A stretch of 64,000 nt of DNA from positions 185,203-249,202 of the forward strand of contig JAJEFB010000048.1 in assembly GCA_022820665.1 (NCBI GenBank), read 5' to 3'. Below the pieces are notes generated by a model. The model was not told where the DNA came from and made no database searches. It saw only the letters and a program-made list of their open reading frames with translations. How positions within the stretch are numbered: the first letter of the stretch is position 1; each line of letters starts with the position of its first letter. This document shows, piece by piece, positions 19,223 through 28,240 of the stretch. The translations under genes and the position numbers were made by a program. This stretch comes from Anaerolineae bacterium (GTDB taxonomy: Bacteria; Chloroflexota; Anaerolineae; Aggregatilineales; Phototrophicaceae).

Positions 19223-20355
19223 CATTCCGCGTCCCGCGTTCCCGCGCCAACCAAACCCATCAAGCGCTGCGCGGCGAGATCCTGGCGGCGCTCAAGCCCG
19301 TCCTTTTCGACGACTACCGCAGCAGCTACACCGCGCGCGCCGAGCTCGAAGCCGCCTTCGCTTCCAAAATGAGACAGCGCCATGCTATCGCCGCCCACTC
19401 CGGCACCATCGCCCTCTTCCTGGCGCTGCGCGCCTGCGGCGTCGGACCCGGCGACGAGGTCATTACCGTCGGCAATTCCGATATCTCAACCACCGGGTCC
19501 ATCAGCCAGTGCGGCGCGATACCGGTTTTGTGCGACGTCGCGCTCAGCGACTACACCATCGCCGTCGACCAAGTCGAAAACCTGCTCACGAACAAAACCC
19601 GCGCCATCCTGCCGGTCGACCTGCACGGTCATCCGGCAAATGTAAAAGCGCTGCGGTCCCTTGCTGACCGACATGACCTCAAAATCGTCGAAGACGCCGC
19701 CCTGGCATGTGGCGCTTTCGACCACGGGGCGCCGGTCGGCGCTTTCGCCGATGTGGCCATGTTCAGCTTCGCCCCTTTCAAGCCCCTGGGCAGCGCCGGC
19801 AACGGCGCTATGTTGGTTGCGAACGACGACTCGCTCGCCGATGAACTGCGCCTGCTGGTCAGCTACGGTCATGATCCGCAGCACAACAATCTGCCGCCCG
19901 GATACCAGAACTACGTTGCCGAAGGATACAATGTGCCGCTCGATGGCTTGCAAGCGTCTTTGCTCCTGGTCAAGCTGCCGTACCTGGATGAATGGACAGG
20001 GCGACGCCGCGCCATCGTCAGCCAATTGGAAGCCGGGCTCGCGGATACCACGGCGCGCCTGCCGCGCTTCCGCGCCGAATCGTCGCCGACCTTCCGCTCC
20101 TATGCCATCGCCGTCGACCGCCAGGGAGAGCTTCACCAGGGACTGCGCGCCGCCGGCGTCGAAGCCGTGATTCACTATGCGCCGCCGATCTATGATTATT
20201 CAGTATACGCCGGCATGTTCCCGGAGCGCGGGACCTTGACCGCAACCAAGCGCCTGGCTGGCGAGATCGTCAATCTGCCGATCACGCCCGAGTTGACAAA
20301 CGACGATGTTGATTACATGATCGATGTGACGCGAAAACTTTTAAACGATGGATAA
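19216..20355 (+). CDS. DegT/DnrJ/EryC1/StrS family aminotransferase
   Basis: HSGTIALFLALRACGVGPGDEVITV, DLHGHPANV, FKPLGSAGNGAM. ORF opens at 19198 inside the repeat; GTG 19216 is one candidate start. Confidence 0.85.
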   Translation: MGAFRVPRSRANQTHQALRGEILAALKPVLFDDYRSSYTARAELEAAFASKMRQRHAIAAHSGTIALFLALRACGVGPGDEVITVGNSDISTTGSISQCGAIPVLCDVALSDYTIAVDQVENLLTNKTRAILPVDLHGHPANVKALRSLADRHDLKIVEDAALACGAFDHGAPVGAFADVAMFSFAPFKPLGSAGNGAMLVANDDSLADELRLLVSYGHDPQHNNLPPGYQNYVAEGYNVPLDGLQASLLLVKLPYLDEWTGRRRAIVSQLEAGLADTTARLPRFRAESSPTFRSYAIAVDRQGELHQGLRAAGVEAVIHYAPPIYDYSVYAGMFPERGTLTATKRLAGEIVNLPITPELTNDDVDYMIDVTRKLLNDG

Positions 20356-20393
20356 GTGGGGGCCACTCACGATAGATGAGATTACAGGAGAAA

Positions 20394-21785
20394 ATGATCA
20401 TGTCCGATCCACGAAATCTTTTGGAACAAATCGTCGATTACGCCATCAGCCTGCGTTACGAAGACATCCCGGCCGAAGCCGTTGAACTGGCGAAAACGAT
20501 CGTCTTCGACTCCATCGGGACCGGGCTCGGCGGTTATCAACGTGCATTGGGGCAAAAAGCCACAGACTATGCCGAAAACATGATGGCGGGCGCTGACGCC
20601 ACGCTGCTCGGTAGCGGTCAGCGCGTATCGATCGAAGGCGCGGCTTTCGCCAATGGCGTGATGGTCAAGATCCTGGGCATGGACGACTCGCATCGCTCCG
20701 CCGGGCATATCGCCTCGCAATTGGTTCCCGCCGTGCTGGCTGTCGGCGAAGCCTGTAACACCTCGGGCGAAGAGCTGATCGTTGCCATCGTCGCCGCCTA
20801 CGACTTTGCCGTCCGCGTTGGTAGGCTGGTTCGCCCCGCGCAACGGGAGCGCGGTCTCGATCTCAAAGGCACGTTGGGCGCCATTTCTTCCGCGGTGGCG
20901 GTCGCGCGTTGCGCGCGCCTGGATCGCGAGGCGATGATCAATTGCGTCGCGCTGGCGGCCGATCTTGCTTCCGGCACCGAGCAATATGTCTACGAAGGCG
21001 GACCCTGCGACACCAAAGACTTGATCGCCGGTTTCGCCGCCCGCAATGCCGTCTTCGCCTTGCGCCTGGCTCAATCGGGCTTTGACGGTCCTCGCGGCGC
21101 GCTGGACGGGGACTACGGTTTCTTCCGCGCTTTCGGGGACGGCTACGAAGCCGACCTGTTTGCCGATCTCGGCAATAACTTCGCCATCCTCGGCACGGGC
21201 TTCAAGCCCCACGGCGGCTGTCGCCACACCCATCAAGCCATCGACGCCGCCCAAGCGATTCTGCAAGATGGTCCCCTTGACATTTCTGCCATTGAGTCCA
21301 TCGAGCTTGGCACCTACGGCTACGCCACCCGCCCCAGCTTCCGCGTCGATCCCAACCCGCCTTCCCGCGAGGTCGCCGGTTTGAGCATTCGCGTCTCGAC
21401 CGCCGTAGCCCTGCGACAAGGCAGCGCCTGGCCCCATGATTTCGCGGCTTGGGATGACCCCGAAGTGCGGCGCTTGCGCAATCTGATTGATGTCCAGGTT
21501 GATAGCGAAATCGAAGCGGATTACCCGGGTCTCAACGGTTGCCGCCTGCGCGTCATCCTTGATACCGGCGAGGTCCGCCAGGCATACCTGCCAAATATGA
21601 AAGGCGAGCCAGAATTCCCCATGAGCCCAGCTGAAATGCGCGAGAAATTCGCTGTTTTGACGCGCGACCTCTTCAGCGACGACCGCGTCAACCAAATCGA
21701 AAGCCAATGTATGAACCTGGAATCTCTCGCCGATATCGCTGATTTGCTGAGGATTTGCGCGGTCCAGGAGCCTGTAGTCGCTTAA
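20394..21785 (+). CDS. MmgE/PrpD family protein (copy 2)
   Basis: Colinear with 12853..14235 (MDDSHRSAGHIASQLVP, GPCDTKDLIAGFAARNAV, FKPHGGCRHTHQAIDAAQ). ATG 20394 follows CAGGAG. Confidence 0.9.
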   Translation: MIMSDPRNLLEQIVDYAISLRYEDIPAEAVELAKTIVFDSIGTGLGGYQRALGQKATDYAENMMAGADATLLGSGQRVSIEGAAFANGVMVKILGMDDSHRSAGHIASQLVPAVLAVGEACNTSGEELIVAIVAAYDFAVRVGRLVRPAQRERGLDLKGTLGAISSAVAVARCARLDREAMINCVALAADLASGTEQYVYEGGPCDTKDLIAGFAARNAVFALRLAQSGFDGPRGALDGDYGFFRAFGDGYEADLFADLGNNFAILGTGFKPHGGCRHTHQAIDAAQAILQDGPLDISAIESIELGTYGYATRPSFRVDPNPPSREVAGLSIRVSTAVALRQGSAWPHDFAAWDDPEVRRLRNLIDVQVDSEIEADYPGLNGCRLRVILDTGEVRQAYLPNMKGEPEFPMSPAEMREKFAVLTRDLFSDDRVNQIESQCMNLESLADIADLLRICAVQEPVVA

Positions 21786-22648
21786 GCCGACGCCGCGTCC
21801 TCGCGGCTCATCAAATACCAATTCGCCCCGTCGCCGCGGACAAATTCGCTGACATGGTACCCTGCCCCCAGCAGCGCGGTGATCGCCTCGCGCAGGTGAA
21901 GCTGCCAGGTCTGGGCGCGTTCCATATTTTCCGCCTTCAATGCCGCGATGCTGGAGGGAATCTCGATCCCATACTGCGTCGCGTCAAATGATGCCGGCAT
22001 GCTGCGACACAGCGCGCCCGTCGCATCCACATAAACCAGCTTGGCAACGGCGGGCGGTTTCATGACCTGCCCCCCAATGCTTTGGGGAGGCTTTGCCAAC
22101 TCAAGCACACGAGGATTGTCGAGCTGCCACTGCGCCTCCAGCCGATCGCTGGCCAGCCCGGCATTCAGCTCGTCTTGCATCGTGCCATAGTGATTGACAT
22201 AGTAGACCCGCGCCGTCGCCCCCAGCCGCTTGAGATTGAAATTGGCGTTTCCCGCCTGCATTGGGTCGAAGGTCCAGGCAATCACCCGATAGCCGTTTGC
22301 CAGCGCCCATTCGCGCTGCGCTTGCTTGAGCGCGAAGCCAATGCCCGCATTCTGAAAATCGGGATGCACCCCTGTCATATGCGACCACAACCAGACGTCG
22401 CCGCCCCGCTTCGCCGCGATGCCAAAACAGAACCCGATCAGACGCCCATCGGCTTCGGCGCCCAGCACGCCCCCGCCAGCCACGGTCGCCGCTTTCATGG
22501 TATGGGGCGAGGTAGTTTCCTGATCCTGCATGCCCCAGACGTCCTTCTGCAAGTCAATCGTCTCCAGAAGGTCGTTCATGGCATGGAGTTCACGGATCTT
22601 TACCCCGCTGGAGAGAGGAGCGTGAAAGGGGAGAAGATCTTGCTTCAT
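21782..22648 (-). CDS. GNAT-like N-acetyltransferase
   Basis: VHPDFQNAGIGFALKQAQREWALANGYRVIAWTFDPMQAGNANFNLKRLGA. Convergent 4-bp overlap (CTTAAG) with the upstream gene's stop. Confidence 0.8.
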   Translation of the reverse strand: MKQDLLPFHAPLSSGVKIRELHAMNDLLETIDLQKDVWGMQDQETTSPHTMKAATVAGGGVLGAEADGRLIGFCFGIAAKRGGDVWLWSHMTGVHPDFQNAGIGFALKQAQREWALANGYRVIAWTFDPMQAGNANFNLKRLGATARVYYVNHYGTMQDELNAGLASDRLEAQWQLDNPRVLELAKPPQSIGGQVMKPPAVAKLVYVDATGALCRSMPASFDATQYGIEIPSSIAALKAENMERAQTWQLHLREAITALLGAGYHVSEFVRGDGANWYLMSREDAASA

Positions 22649-22858
22649 TTGCCCGTATATTCGCGCGCTGCGCTAAATTGCTGAACGCCTGCAATGATAG
22701 CAAGCAGCCGGGCAAAAGGCAAAACACGGCTCGGAATGCCGGTGTATCCTTTTGGCTTGAAATACCTTTATCCAACCCTCGACACGATATCCTTAACCCA
22801 AAATACCAACGACGTTGCTAAGAGCGACTGGTCTGCTCTGTCGGCGGTCAGTATCGCA

Positions 22859-22877
22859 GGGCTGTGTCTACGCGCCC
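22859..22877. repeat. short dispersed repeat GGGCTGTGTCTACGCGCCC
   Basis: Exact second copy at 63925-63943. Confidence 0.7.
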
Positions 22878-22967
22878 TGTGGTGAAAAAAAACATCTCTG
22901 TGCTCTCTGCGCCTCTTTTTTAATAAACTCGCCAAAAACGCCATCTACAATCATATCGAAATCTGTA

Positions 22968-24090
22968 AGGCTTGTCCGCTACTAACATATAAGAGTTGCC
23001 ATAGCTCCATCTGGTCGGCCGCGTTGGCGATTGAAGAGGAGGCCAACGTTGTAGGCTGCCATCTTAGCCGCTACCCGTGCGAGCATGCCGAGTTCACTGT
23101 GTGCATTGATGCGGTGCAAGCCGTAGGCTTCGACAAGCCTGGCGATCACGGTTTCGATAATCTGTCTGTGTTTGCGCAGCCAGCCCGTGGTTTTGCTGGG
23201 CTTATTCCCTTTGATGTTGCTGACGCGTGGCGCGATGACTTCAGCGCCATATTCATCGCGCCAGTGATTGATCCGTCTTTGGCCGCTGAATCCGCCATCG
23301 GCAAGAAAGGGCAAGCCGCGGTCTAGTCCCGCGGTTATGGCTGGGCTGAAGGATTCAGGCACAGGGATATGGCGATGTTTGTAGGTTCTGTGCTTGGGCA
23401 AGGGCGGTTCAAGTATTTGCATTTCTCCCTTTCGGCTACTCAAGAGCGCTTCCATCATCCAGCGATCATCAATGTTTGCCAGTCCAGTCATCCAGCCGGT
23501 CATGACGCCCCTATCGCTGGCACAGAGCAAGAGTTGCTCGCCGTAATACCAGCCGCCATGATTGCCCCCGCGTCCCCTTCTTGCCACTGAGCCAATGACG
23601 ATCATGGCTGATGGCTTGACTCAGACTACGGTGCGGCAGGGGAGCACAATCCACCACCTCGTACCTCGCATTCTTACTGAGCATCTGACCCAGTTCTTGT
23701 TGCAAGCAGACAAAGGAAGCCTACATATGCCACAGACGTTTGTTAAATTGACTATGCTTCAGCATCCTGGGAAACCATGACCGACCATGTTGCAAGATGT
23801 ATCGCACGATGCCACGCTCCGATCGCCAAGGGACGCCAACAGTTCATTGCGCAGCAATCGCAATCGTCAACACTACGCTATCACTCATTTTCAAGGCGGG
23901 ACCCGCGTGTCGCTTCATTCGGTCACGCATTTCCCTTTTGTACCAGTCATCGATTAACAGGTATAATGTAGTGAAGAAGTGTCTAAATCCATTGAGTAAG
24001 CTCCTTATGTGGGAAGTTTGGCTCTTACTCTAAGTTAGCGCCTTCTTTACATTCGCATCGATCAAACCTGTCCCAGTACCGGACAAGCCT
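22968..24090 (-). mobile_element. degenerate insertion sequence with partial terminal inverted repeats (AGGCTTGTCCGSTACT)
   Basis: AGGCTTGTCCGCTACT at 22968-22983 matches inverted AGTACCGGACAAGCCT ending at 24090; encloses a broken DDE transposase. Confidence 0.75.
22982..23992 (-). pseudogene. DDE transposase pseudogene (IS4/IS982-like type), two frameshifts and two in-frame stops
   Basis: Reassembled reading: MDLDT/FFTTLYLLIDDWYKREMRDRMKRHAGPALKMSDSVVLTIAIAAQ*TVGVPWRSERGIVRYILQHGRSWFPRMLKHSQFNKRLWHM*ASFVCLQQELGQMLSKNARYEVVDCAPLPHRSLSQAISHDRHWL/...ANIDDRWMMEALL...LADGGFSGQRRINHW...HRQIIETVIARL...AAKMAAYNVGLLFNRQRGRPDGAMATLIC. Confidence 0.88.
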
Positions 24091-24091
24091 C

Positions 24092-24109
24092 GTAGGGGCG
24101 ACCTATCAG
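24092..24109. repeat. left half of family A palindrome, interrupted by insertion
   Basis: GTAGGGGCGACCTATCAG; the right half continues at 24232 (CTATCAGGTTGCCC). Confidence 0.8.
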
Positions 24110-24231
24110 AGTCTGTTGAAAAACGGGTCTAACCCCACCCCCGGCCCCTCCACAAAGCCTCCGAAGTGGAGGGGTATAAACAGTTCAGAAGAGACCAATC
24201 TTTAAGACGAAATCTTATTTTTCAACAGCGT
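24110..24231. mobile_element. MITE-like 122-bp element with TIRs AGTCTGTTGAAAAA/ACGCTGTTGAAAAA and 7-bp TSD CTATCAG
   Basis: TSDs at 24103-24109 and 24232-24238; internal 9-bp stem CCCCTCCAC/GTGGAGGGG at 24145-24174; no coding capacity. Confidence 0.85.
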
Positions 24232-24286
24232 CTATCAGGTTGCCCAGATCATACCCCTCTGTGCTACTGATCTTACCCCGTGAGGC

Positions 24287-24329
24287 GGGGGACCGAGGGG
24301 CGCAGGGGACAGGGGATGGGGGATGGGGG
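24287..24329 (+). other. putative G-quadruplex tract (six runs of 4 or more G)
   Basis: GGGGGACCGAGGGGCGCAGGGGACAGGGGATGGGGGATGGGGG. Confidence 0.65.
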
Positions 24330-24402
24330 TGTATTTCAACAGCGATCCTCCAGATCGCCTTATCGAATTGGCAACTGTTTGTTGTGAACCGCAGCGAAGA
24401 TC

Positions 24403-25746
24403 CTAGCCACTCGCCCGCGTGATGGCGTCGCCCATGGTGTTGATGATAATATCGACCTCGTCCGATGTGATGCAGAGCGGGGGCGCAAAGGCAATCGCGG
24501 GACCAATCGGGCGCGCCCGCAAGCCCATCTCCAGCGCCGCGGCGCTGATCTTCTCCGCCGTATCGGCATCGCCTTCGCGGCTTTCCTTGCTCAGGACCAC
24601 ATCAATTCCCGCCATCAAGCCCAGACCGCGCGCGTTGTCGATATTCGGGAACTCATCAACCAGCGACTCCAAGCCCTCCAGCAGTCGCTGGCCCATCACT
24701 CGGCTGTTCTCCAGCAAGCCATCGCGCTCGATGATATCGATATTAGCGATGCCGACGGCGCAAGCCGCCGCATGACCCGAATAGGTGTAGCCGTGCATCC
24801 AGCTTTGATCATCCGGCGCCCTATTGATTACATCGCGGATCTCATCGGTCACCTGAATGCCGCCGAGCGGCATGTATCCGCTGGTCACGCCCTTGGCGAA
24901 TTGCATGATATCGGGATTGATGCCGAAGGCGTCGCAGCCGAACCAGTTGCCCGTGCGCCCAAAGCCGCAGATCACTTCATCAGCAATGAACAATACGTCG
25001 TATTTCTTGCAAATCGCCCCCACCAGATCAAAGTAGCCTTCATCGGCGATCATGACGCCGCCCGCGCCCTGAATCGGCTCCGAGATGAAGGCTGCTACCG
25101 TGTCAGGTCCTTCGCGCAGGATCGCCTCTTCCAATTCGCGCGCCGCCGCCCCCGCCACGGTTTCGCCGTCCCGAAGTTCGCCCTCGTAGCGATAGGGGTT
25201 GGGATTCCGCACATGAATGAAACCGTCCATAACGCCGCCAAACATGGTGTGAAATTTGCTCATACCCGTCGCGCTTGTGGCAGCCAGCGTCATCCCGTGA
25301 TAACCGGTCAAGCGCGAAATAATTTTGGTCTTCTTCACCTTGCCTAGCTGATTCCAATAGAAACGCGCTGTCTTGAATGAAGTATCGCTGGCTTCGGAAC
25401 CGCCGGAGGTGAAATTGGTGAAATTCATATTTGGGCGGAAGAAGCCCGCCAGCTTGTCCGCCAATTGCGCCGAGGGCGGATTCGTCATGCCGGCGAAGCC
25501 CGAGCTGTAGGCGATATCCAACATCTGCTCATAGGCGACCTGCGCCAACTCGCGGTTGCCGTAGCCAATGTTCACATTCCACAGGCTGGCCATCGAATCA
25601 AGGATCTTGCGGCCATCAGTCGTATACAGCCAGACGCCATCGCCCTTCTCCACCATGACGGCGTTCTCCGTCCGCGAGGGATGGTACATCGGATGCAATT
25701 GCTGTCTGTCTTGCTCGATCAAGCTTGCGTGCGTATGGGCGTTCAT
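24403..25746 (-). CDS. class III aminotransferase (aspartate aminotransferase family/omega-aminotransferase)
   Basis: LIEQDRQQLHPMYHP, DEVICGFGRTGNWFGCDAFGINPDIMQFAKGVTSGYMPLGG. Confidence 0.93.
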   Translation of the reverse strand: MNAHTHASLIEQDRQQLHPMYHPSRTENAVMVEKGDGVWLYTTDGRKILDSMASLWNVNIGYGNRELAQVAYEQMLDIAYSSGFAGMTNPPSAQLADKLAGFFRPNMNFTNFTSGGSEASDTSFKTARFYWNQLGKVKKTKIISRLTGYHGMTLAATSATGMSKFHTMFGGVMDGFIHVRNPNPYRYEGELRDGETVAGAAARELEEAILREGPDTVAAFISEPIQGAGGVMIADEGYFDLVGAICKKYDVLFIADEVICGFGRTGNWFGCDAFGINPDIMQFAKGVTSGYMPLGGIQVTDEIRDVINRAPDDQSWMHGYTYSGHAAACAVGIANIDIIERDGLLENSRVMGQRLLEGLESLVDEFPNIDNARGLGLMAGIDVVLSKESREGDADTAEKISAAALEMGLRARPIGPAIAFAPPLCITSDEVDIIINTMGDAITRASG

Positions 25747-25820
25747 CTCTGGTCGCTCTTCTCTCCGTCCTGTTCCGGCTCACAGCATACCGCAATTCGC
25801 TGCCGAATTCGATTGCCACA

Positions 25821-26864
25821 TCAGCGTCGCTTGAGCAAGTCTTTGAGAATTCGAGGCGTATACCGCGAAAGCCCATGCATCAGGCGTCGCCGCAGCATTT
25901 GCAGGATTCGCGCCGGTCGATCCGCGCCCATCACCAGCCAGCGCCCGCCTCGGTAAGTGGGGGAATTAAGCAGCGCCTCAATATCCTCCGTAGGACGTAT
26001 CTCGTAAGCGCTGTCAGGCGCGGAGATATCACGCCACATTTGTAGCGCCCCCGGCGGATGTTCGCCCTGGTAACGATATAGACAGCCGGGATAATCGTCG
26101 ACGTTATGGGCGTGATAGGGACGCCTCAGCCCCAAATAGGCATCATGCGCCCAATCCAACGCCCCCTGCCGTCTCGCCCACTCCGCGCGACTGTAATATT
26201 CACATTTTTCCAGCACCTGCTTGGGCAGCAGCAGCGAATAGTGATACATGCGAATGCCGCGCTTCTGCAGTTCCGCCCCGCGAATCCAGTGGCCATCGCG
26301 CAGGTCGCGGCCCTCCTTGTCCACCACGGTCGGCGGACGATGCGTGACATAGCGATAACCCGCGCCCCACTTGAACAAGCGGTGATATTCGGCCGCGCCG
26401 CGCCGCAGATACCAACTATCGACATAATACACGGGCGCGCCCCAAAAGGTGATCGTGTCAAAGGACAGGGCAGTGATGCTCGGGTCCGCCTTTAGCAGCC
26501 CCAGCACGGCTTCGATGTCGGCAGGTTGATAAAACTCATCGACATCGACCTGCCAAAGATAGTCGCCAGTCGCGCGCTCGGCATAGGCTTGCGACATCTC
26601 GTCCTTTTCGCTCCAGAAACCGTCGCGCGTGACGATTTGCAGTTTGTCGTCGGGGTCTTCACGCGTTTTGAAGTCTTGCAGCGTTTCGAGCGTGCTGTCG
26701 CGCGAATGGCCCTTGGCGGTCGCGATATTAAGCGCGCCGGGCGTGGCGCCTTCAACCACGATTATTTCCTGGGCGTAGGGATAGATCGCGCGCAAGGTAT
26801 AGCGGATGAATGGCTCGCCATTGAGTACGATAACGCCAAAACTAATGCCAGGGATTCCGCTCAC
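25821..26864 (-). CDS. glycosyltransferase family 2-like protein
   Basis: ISFGVIVLNGEPFIRYTLRAIYPYAQEIIVVEGA, WQVDVDEFYQ. GTG start overlaps the upstream gene's TGA (GTGA). Confidence 0.8.
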   Translation of the reverse strand: MSGIPGISFGVIVLNGEPFIRYTLRAIYPYAQEIIVVEGATPGALNIATAKGHSRDSTLETLQDFKTREDPDDKLQIVTRDGFWSEKDEMSQAYAERATGDYLWQVDVDEFYQPADIEAVLGLLKADPSITALSFDTITFWGAPVYYVDSWYLRRGAAEYHRLFKWGAGYRYVTHRPPTVVDKEGRDLRDGHWIRGAELQKRGIRMYHYSLLLPKQVLEKCEYYSRAEWARRQGALDWAHDAYLGLRRPYHAHNVDDYPGCLYRYQGEHPPGALQMWRDISAPDSAYEIRPTEDIEALLNSPTYRGGRWLVMGADRPARILQMLRRRLMHGLSRYTPRILKDLLKRR

Positions 26865-28102
26865 GAGAGATCGCCGAGTATCGATTGATAAAGCCCGATA
26901 TACTGCTCGCTGATGCGATCCGCCGCATATCGTTCCACCACCTGCTGATGGATCCGTTCGGGCCACCATTCTTGCGCGAGCGACCATTCGATGCCGCGTC
27001 GCAAATCCGCCGCATCCGCCACTTGAGCGAGATACCCGTTCTCTTGATGCTGCAGCAAATCGCCGATACCGCCGGTATCGAATGCGACGCAAGGCGTCCC
27101 GCAAGCCAGCGCTTCCAGCAGCGTGTTGGGCAAGTTATCCTGCAATGCCGGCAGTACAAAAACATCGCATGCGGAATACAGCAGGTTCAAGCTCACGTTG
27201 TCGTGTAGGTTGCCTGTTCGGCGCATGGGCACGTCAAGGTCTATTGACCCGGCATCATCCGCGCCGAATACGACCAGTTCCACGCCATCGCTCTCGGCGA
27301 AGGCGCTCAATGCCTCGCGCAGGTATGCGAAGCCCTTGCGAGGATCCGCAGTACCATCAGCAGCGCCAAACAGAACCAGCTTCTTGTCCAGCGACAAGTT
27401 GAAGGCATGCCGCGCTTCGCGCGGGTCCAGTGGTTTGAAGGCGCCGGTATCAATGGGATTGGCGATGACCTCTATTCGTTTGTTCCGCAAGATGGCGCTT
27501 TGGCTGGCGCAGTCCGCCAGCCATCGGCTGGGGCAGACAACGGTTATCGGGATCTGCTCCCAGGCGCTGCGCTTCTGTTTGTTGACCCGGGCGCTGATAT
27601 CATCGCGTCTTGCATCGACCAGTTGCGGGCAGTTCCCGCAAGTTTCCACAAAAAGCATACAATCGCCGGCATAGTGACATCCGCCGGTAAAAGCCCACAT
27701 ATCGTGCAAGGTCCAGACGAGCGGCTGCTTGATTGACACGAGTTGCTGAATCGGCAAAAAGTTGTCGCCCACCCAATGCAAATGCACGATATCAGCGTCG
27801 ACGGCCTTTATCACGGGCGCAATCGCGTATCCGAACAGGTTCAAGCTCCAATAAGCGCCGCCTGGTATGCGCGGATTCGACTCAAGCAAGCCCTGGTGAC
27901 GCCGCGCCGCGAGTTTTCGTCCCGCGCGCGCCCACAGACTAAGCCGCGTCGCCAAGCGATGAACGCTCGGGTCCGAGGTTGTCTTGCGCCAAACCAGCAT
28001 TTCCGCCTCAATGCCGGCGTCCAGCAAGCCTCGATGAGTACGATAGGCTGCGATTCCCGCGCCACCGATGCGGTCGGTCGCGGCAACTGTCAGAACTTTC
28101 AA
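26861..28102 (-). CDS. glycosyltransferase family 4 (GT1-type)
   Basis: GGAGIAAYRTHRGLLDAGIEAEMLV, HWVGDNFLPI, VLPALQDNLPNTLLEALACGTPCVAFDTGGIGDL. Confidence 0.92.
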   Translation of the reverse strand: MKVLTVAATDRIGGAGIAAYRTHRGLLDAGIEAEMLVWRKTTSDPSVHRLATRLSLWARAGRKLAARRHQGLLESNPRIPGGAYWSLNLFGYAIAPVIKAVDADIVHLHWVGDNFLPIQQLVSIKQPLVWTLHDMWAFTGGCHYAGDCMLFVETCGNCPQLVDARRDDISARVNKQKRSAWEQIPITVVCPSRWLADCASQSAILRNKRIEVIANPIDTGAFKPLDPREARHAFNLSLDKKLVLFGAADGTADPRKGFAYLREALSAFAESDGVELVVFGADDAGSIDLDVPMRRTGNLHDNVSLNLLYSACDVFVLPALQDNLPNTLLEALACGTPCVAFDTGGIGDLLQHQENGYLAQVADAADLRRGIEWSLAQEWWPERIHQQVVERYAADRISEQYIGLYQSILGDLS

Positions 28103-28240
28103 GTGTTTTGCCCTGTGTCTCGCTCAACAGTCGATTATACACCCCTGCGCGGAAACTCATCGTCAAGGTCTGGGCGACAAGCCTGCAAATGGCGGCTCAA
28201 TCCGCTTATACTTGAGGCAGTTGGGCATAATCTGGATAAA

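Noticed and set aside
20382-21821. 479-aa minus-strand ORF antisense to MmgE/PrpD copy 2
   Set aside because: Fully shadows a gene with strong family motifs; its own translation has no recognisable domain. Long antisense ORFs are expected in GC-rich DNA.
23369-24033. Small + strand ORFs in the IS region
   Set aside because: They are shadows of the decayed minus-strand transposase.
27743-28240. N-terminal extension of the MenA-like ORF
   Set aside because: Runs antisense over the GT4 gene start; the prenyltransferase fold begins right after ATG 28241.
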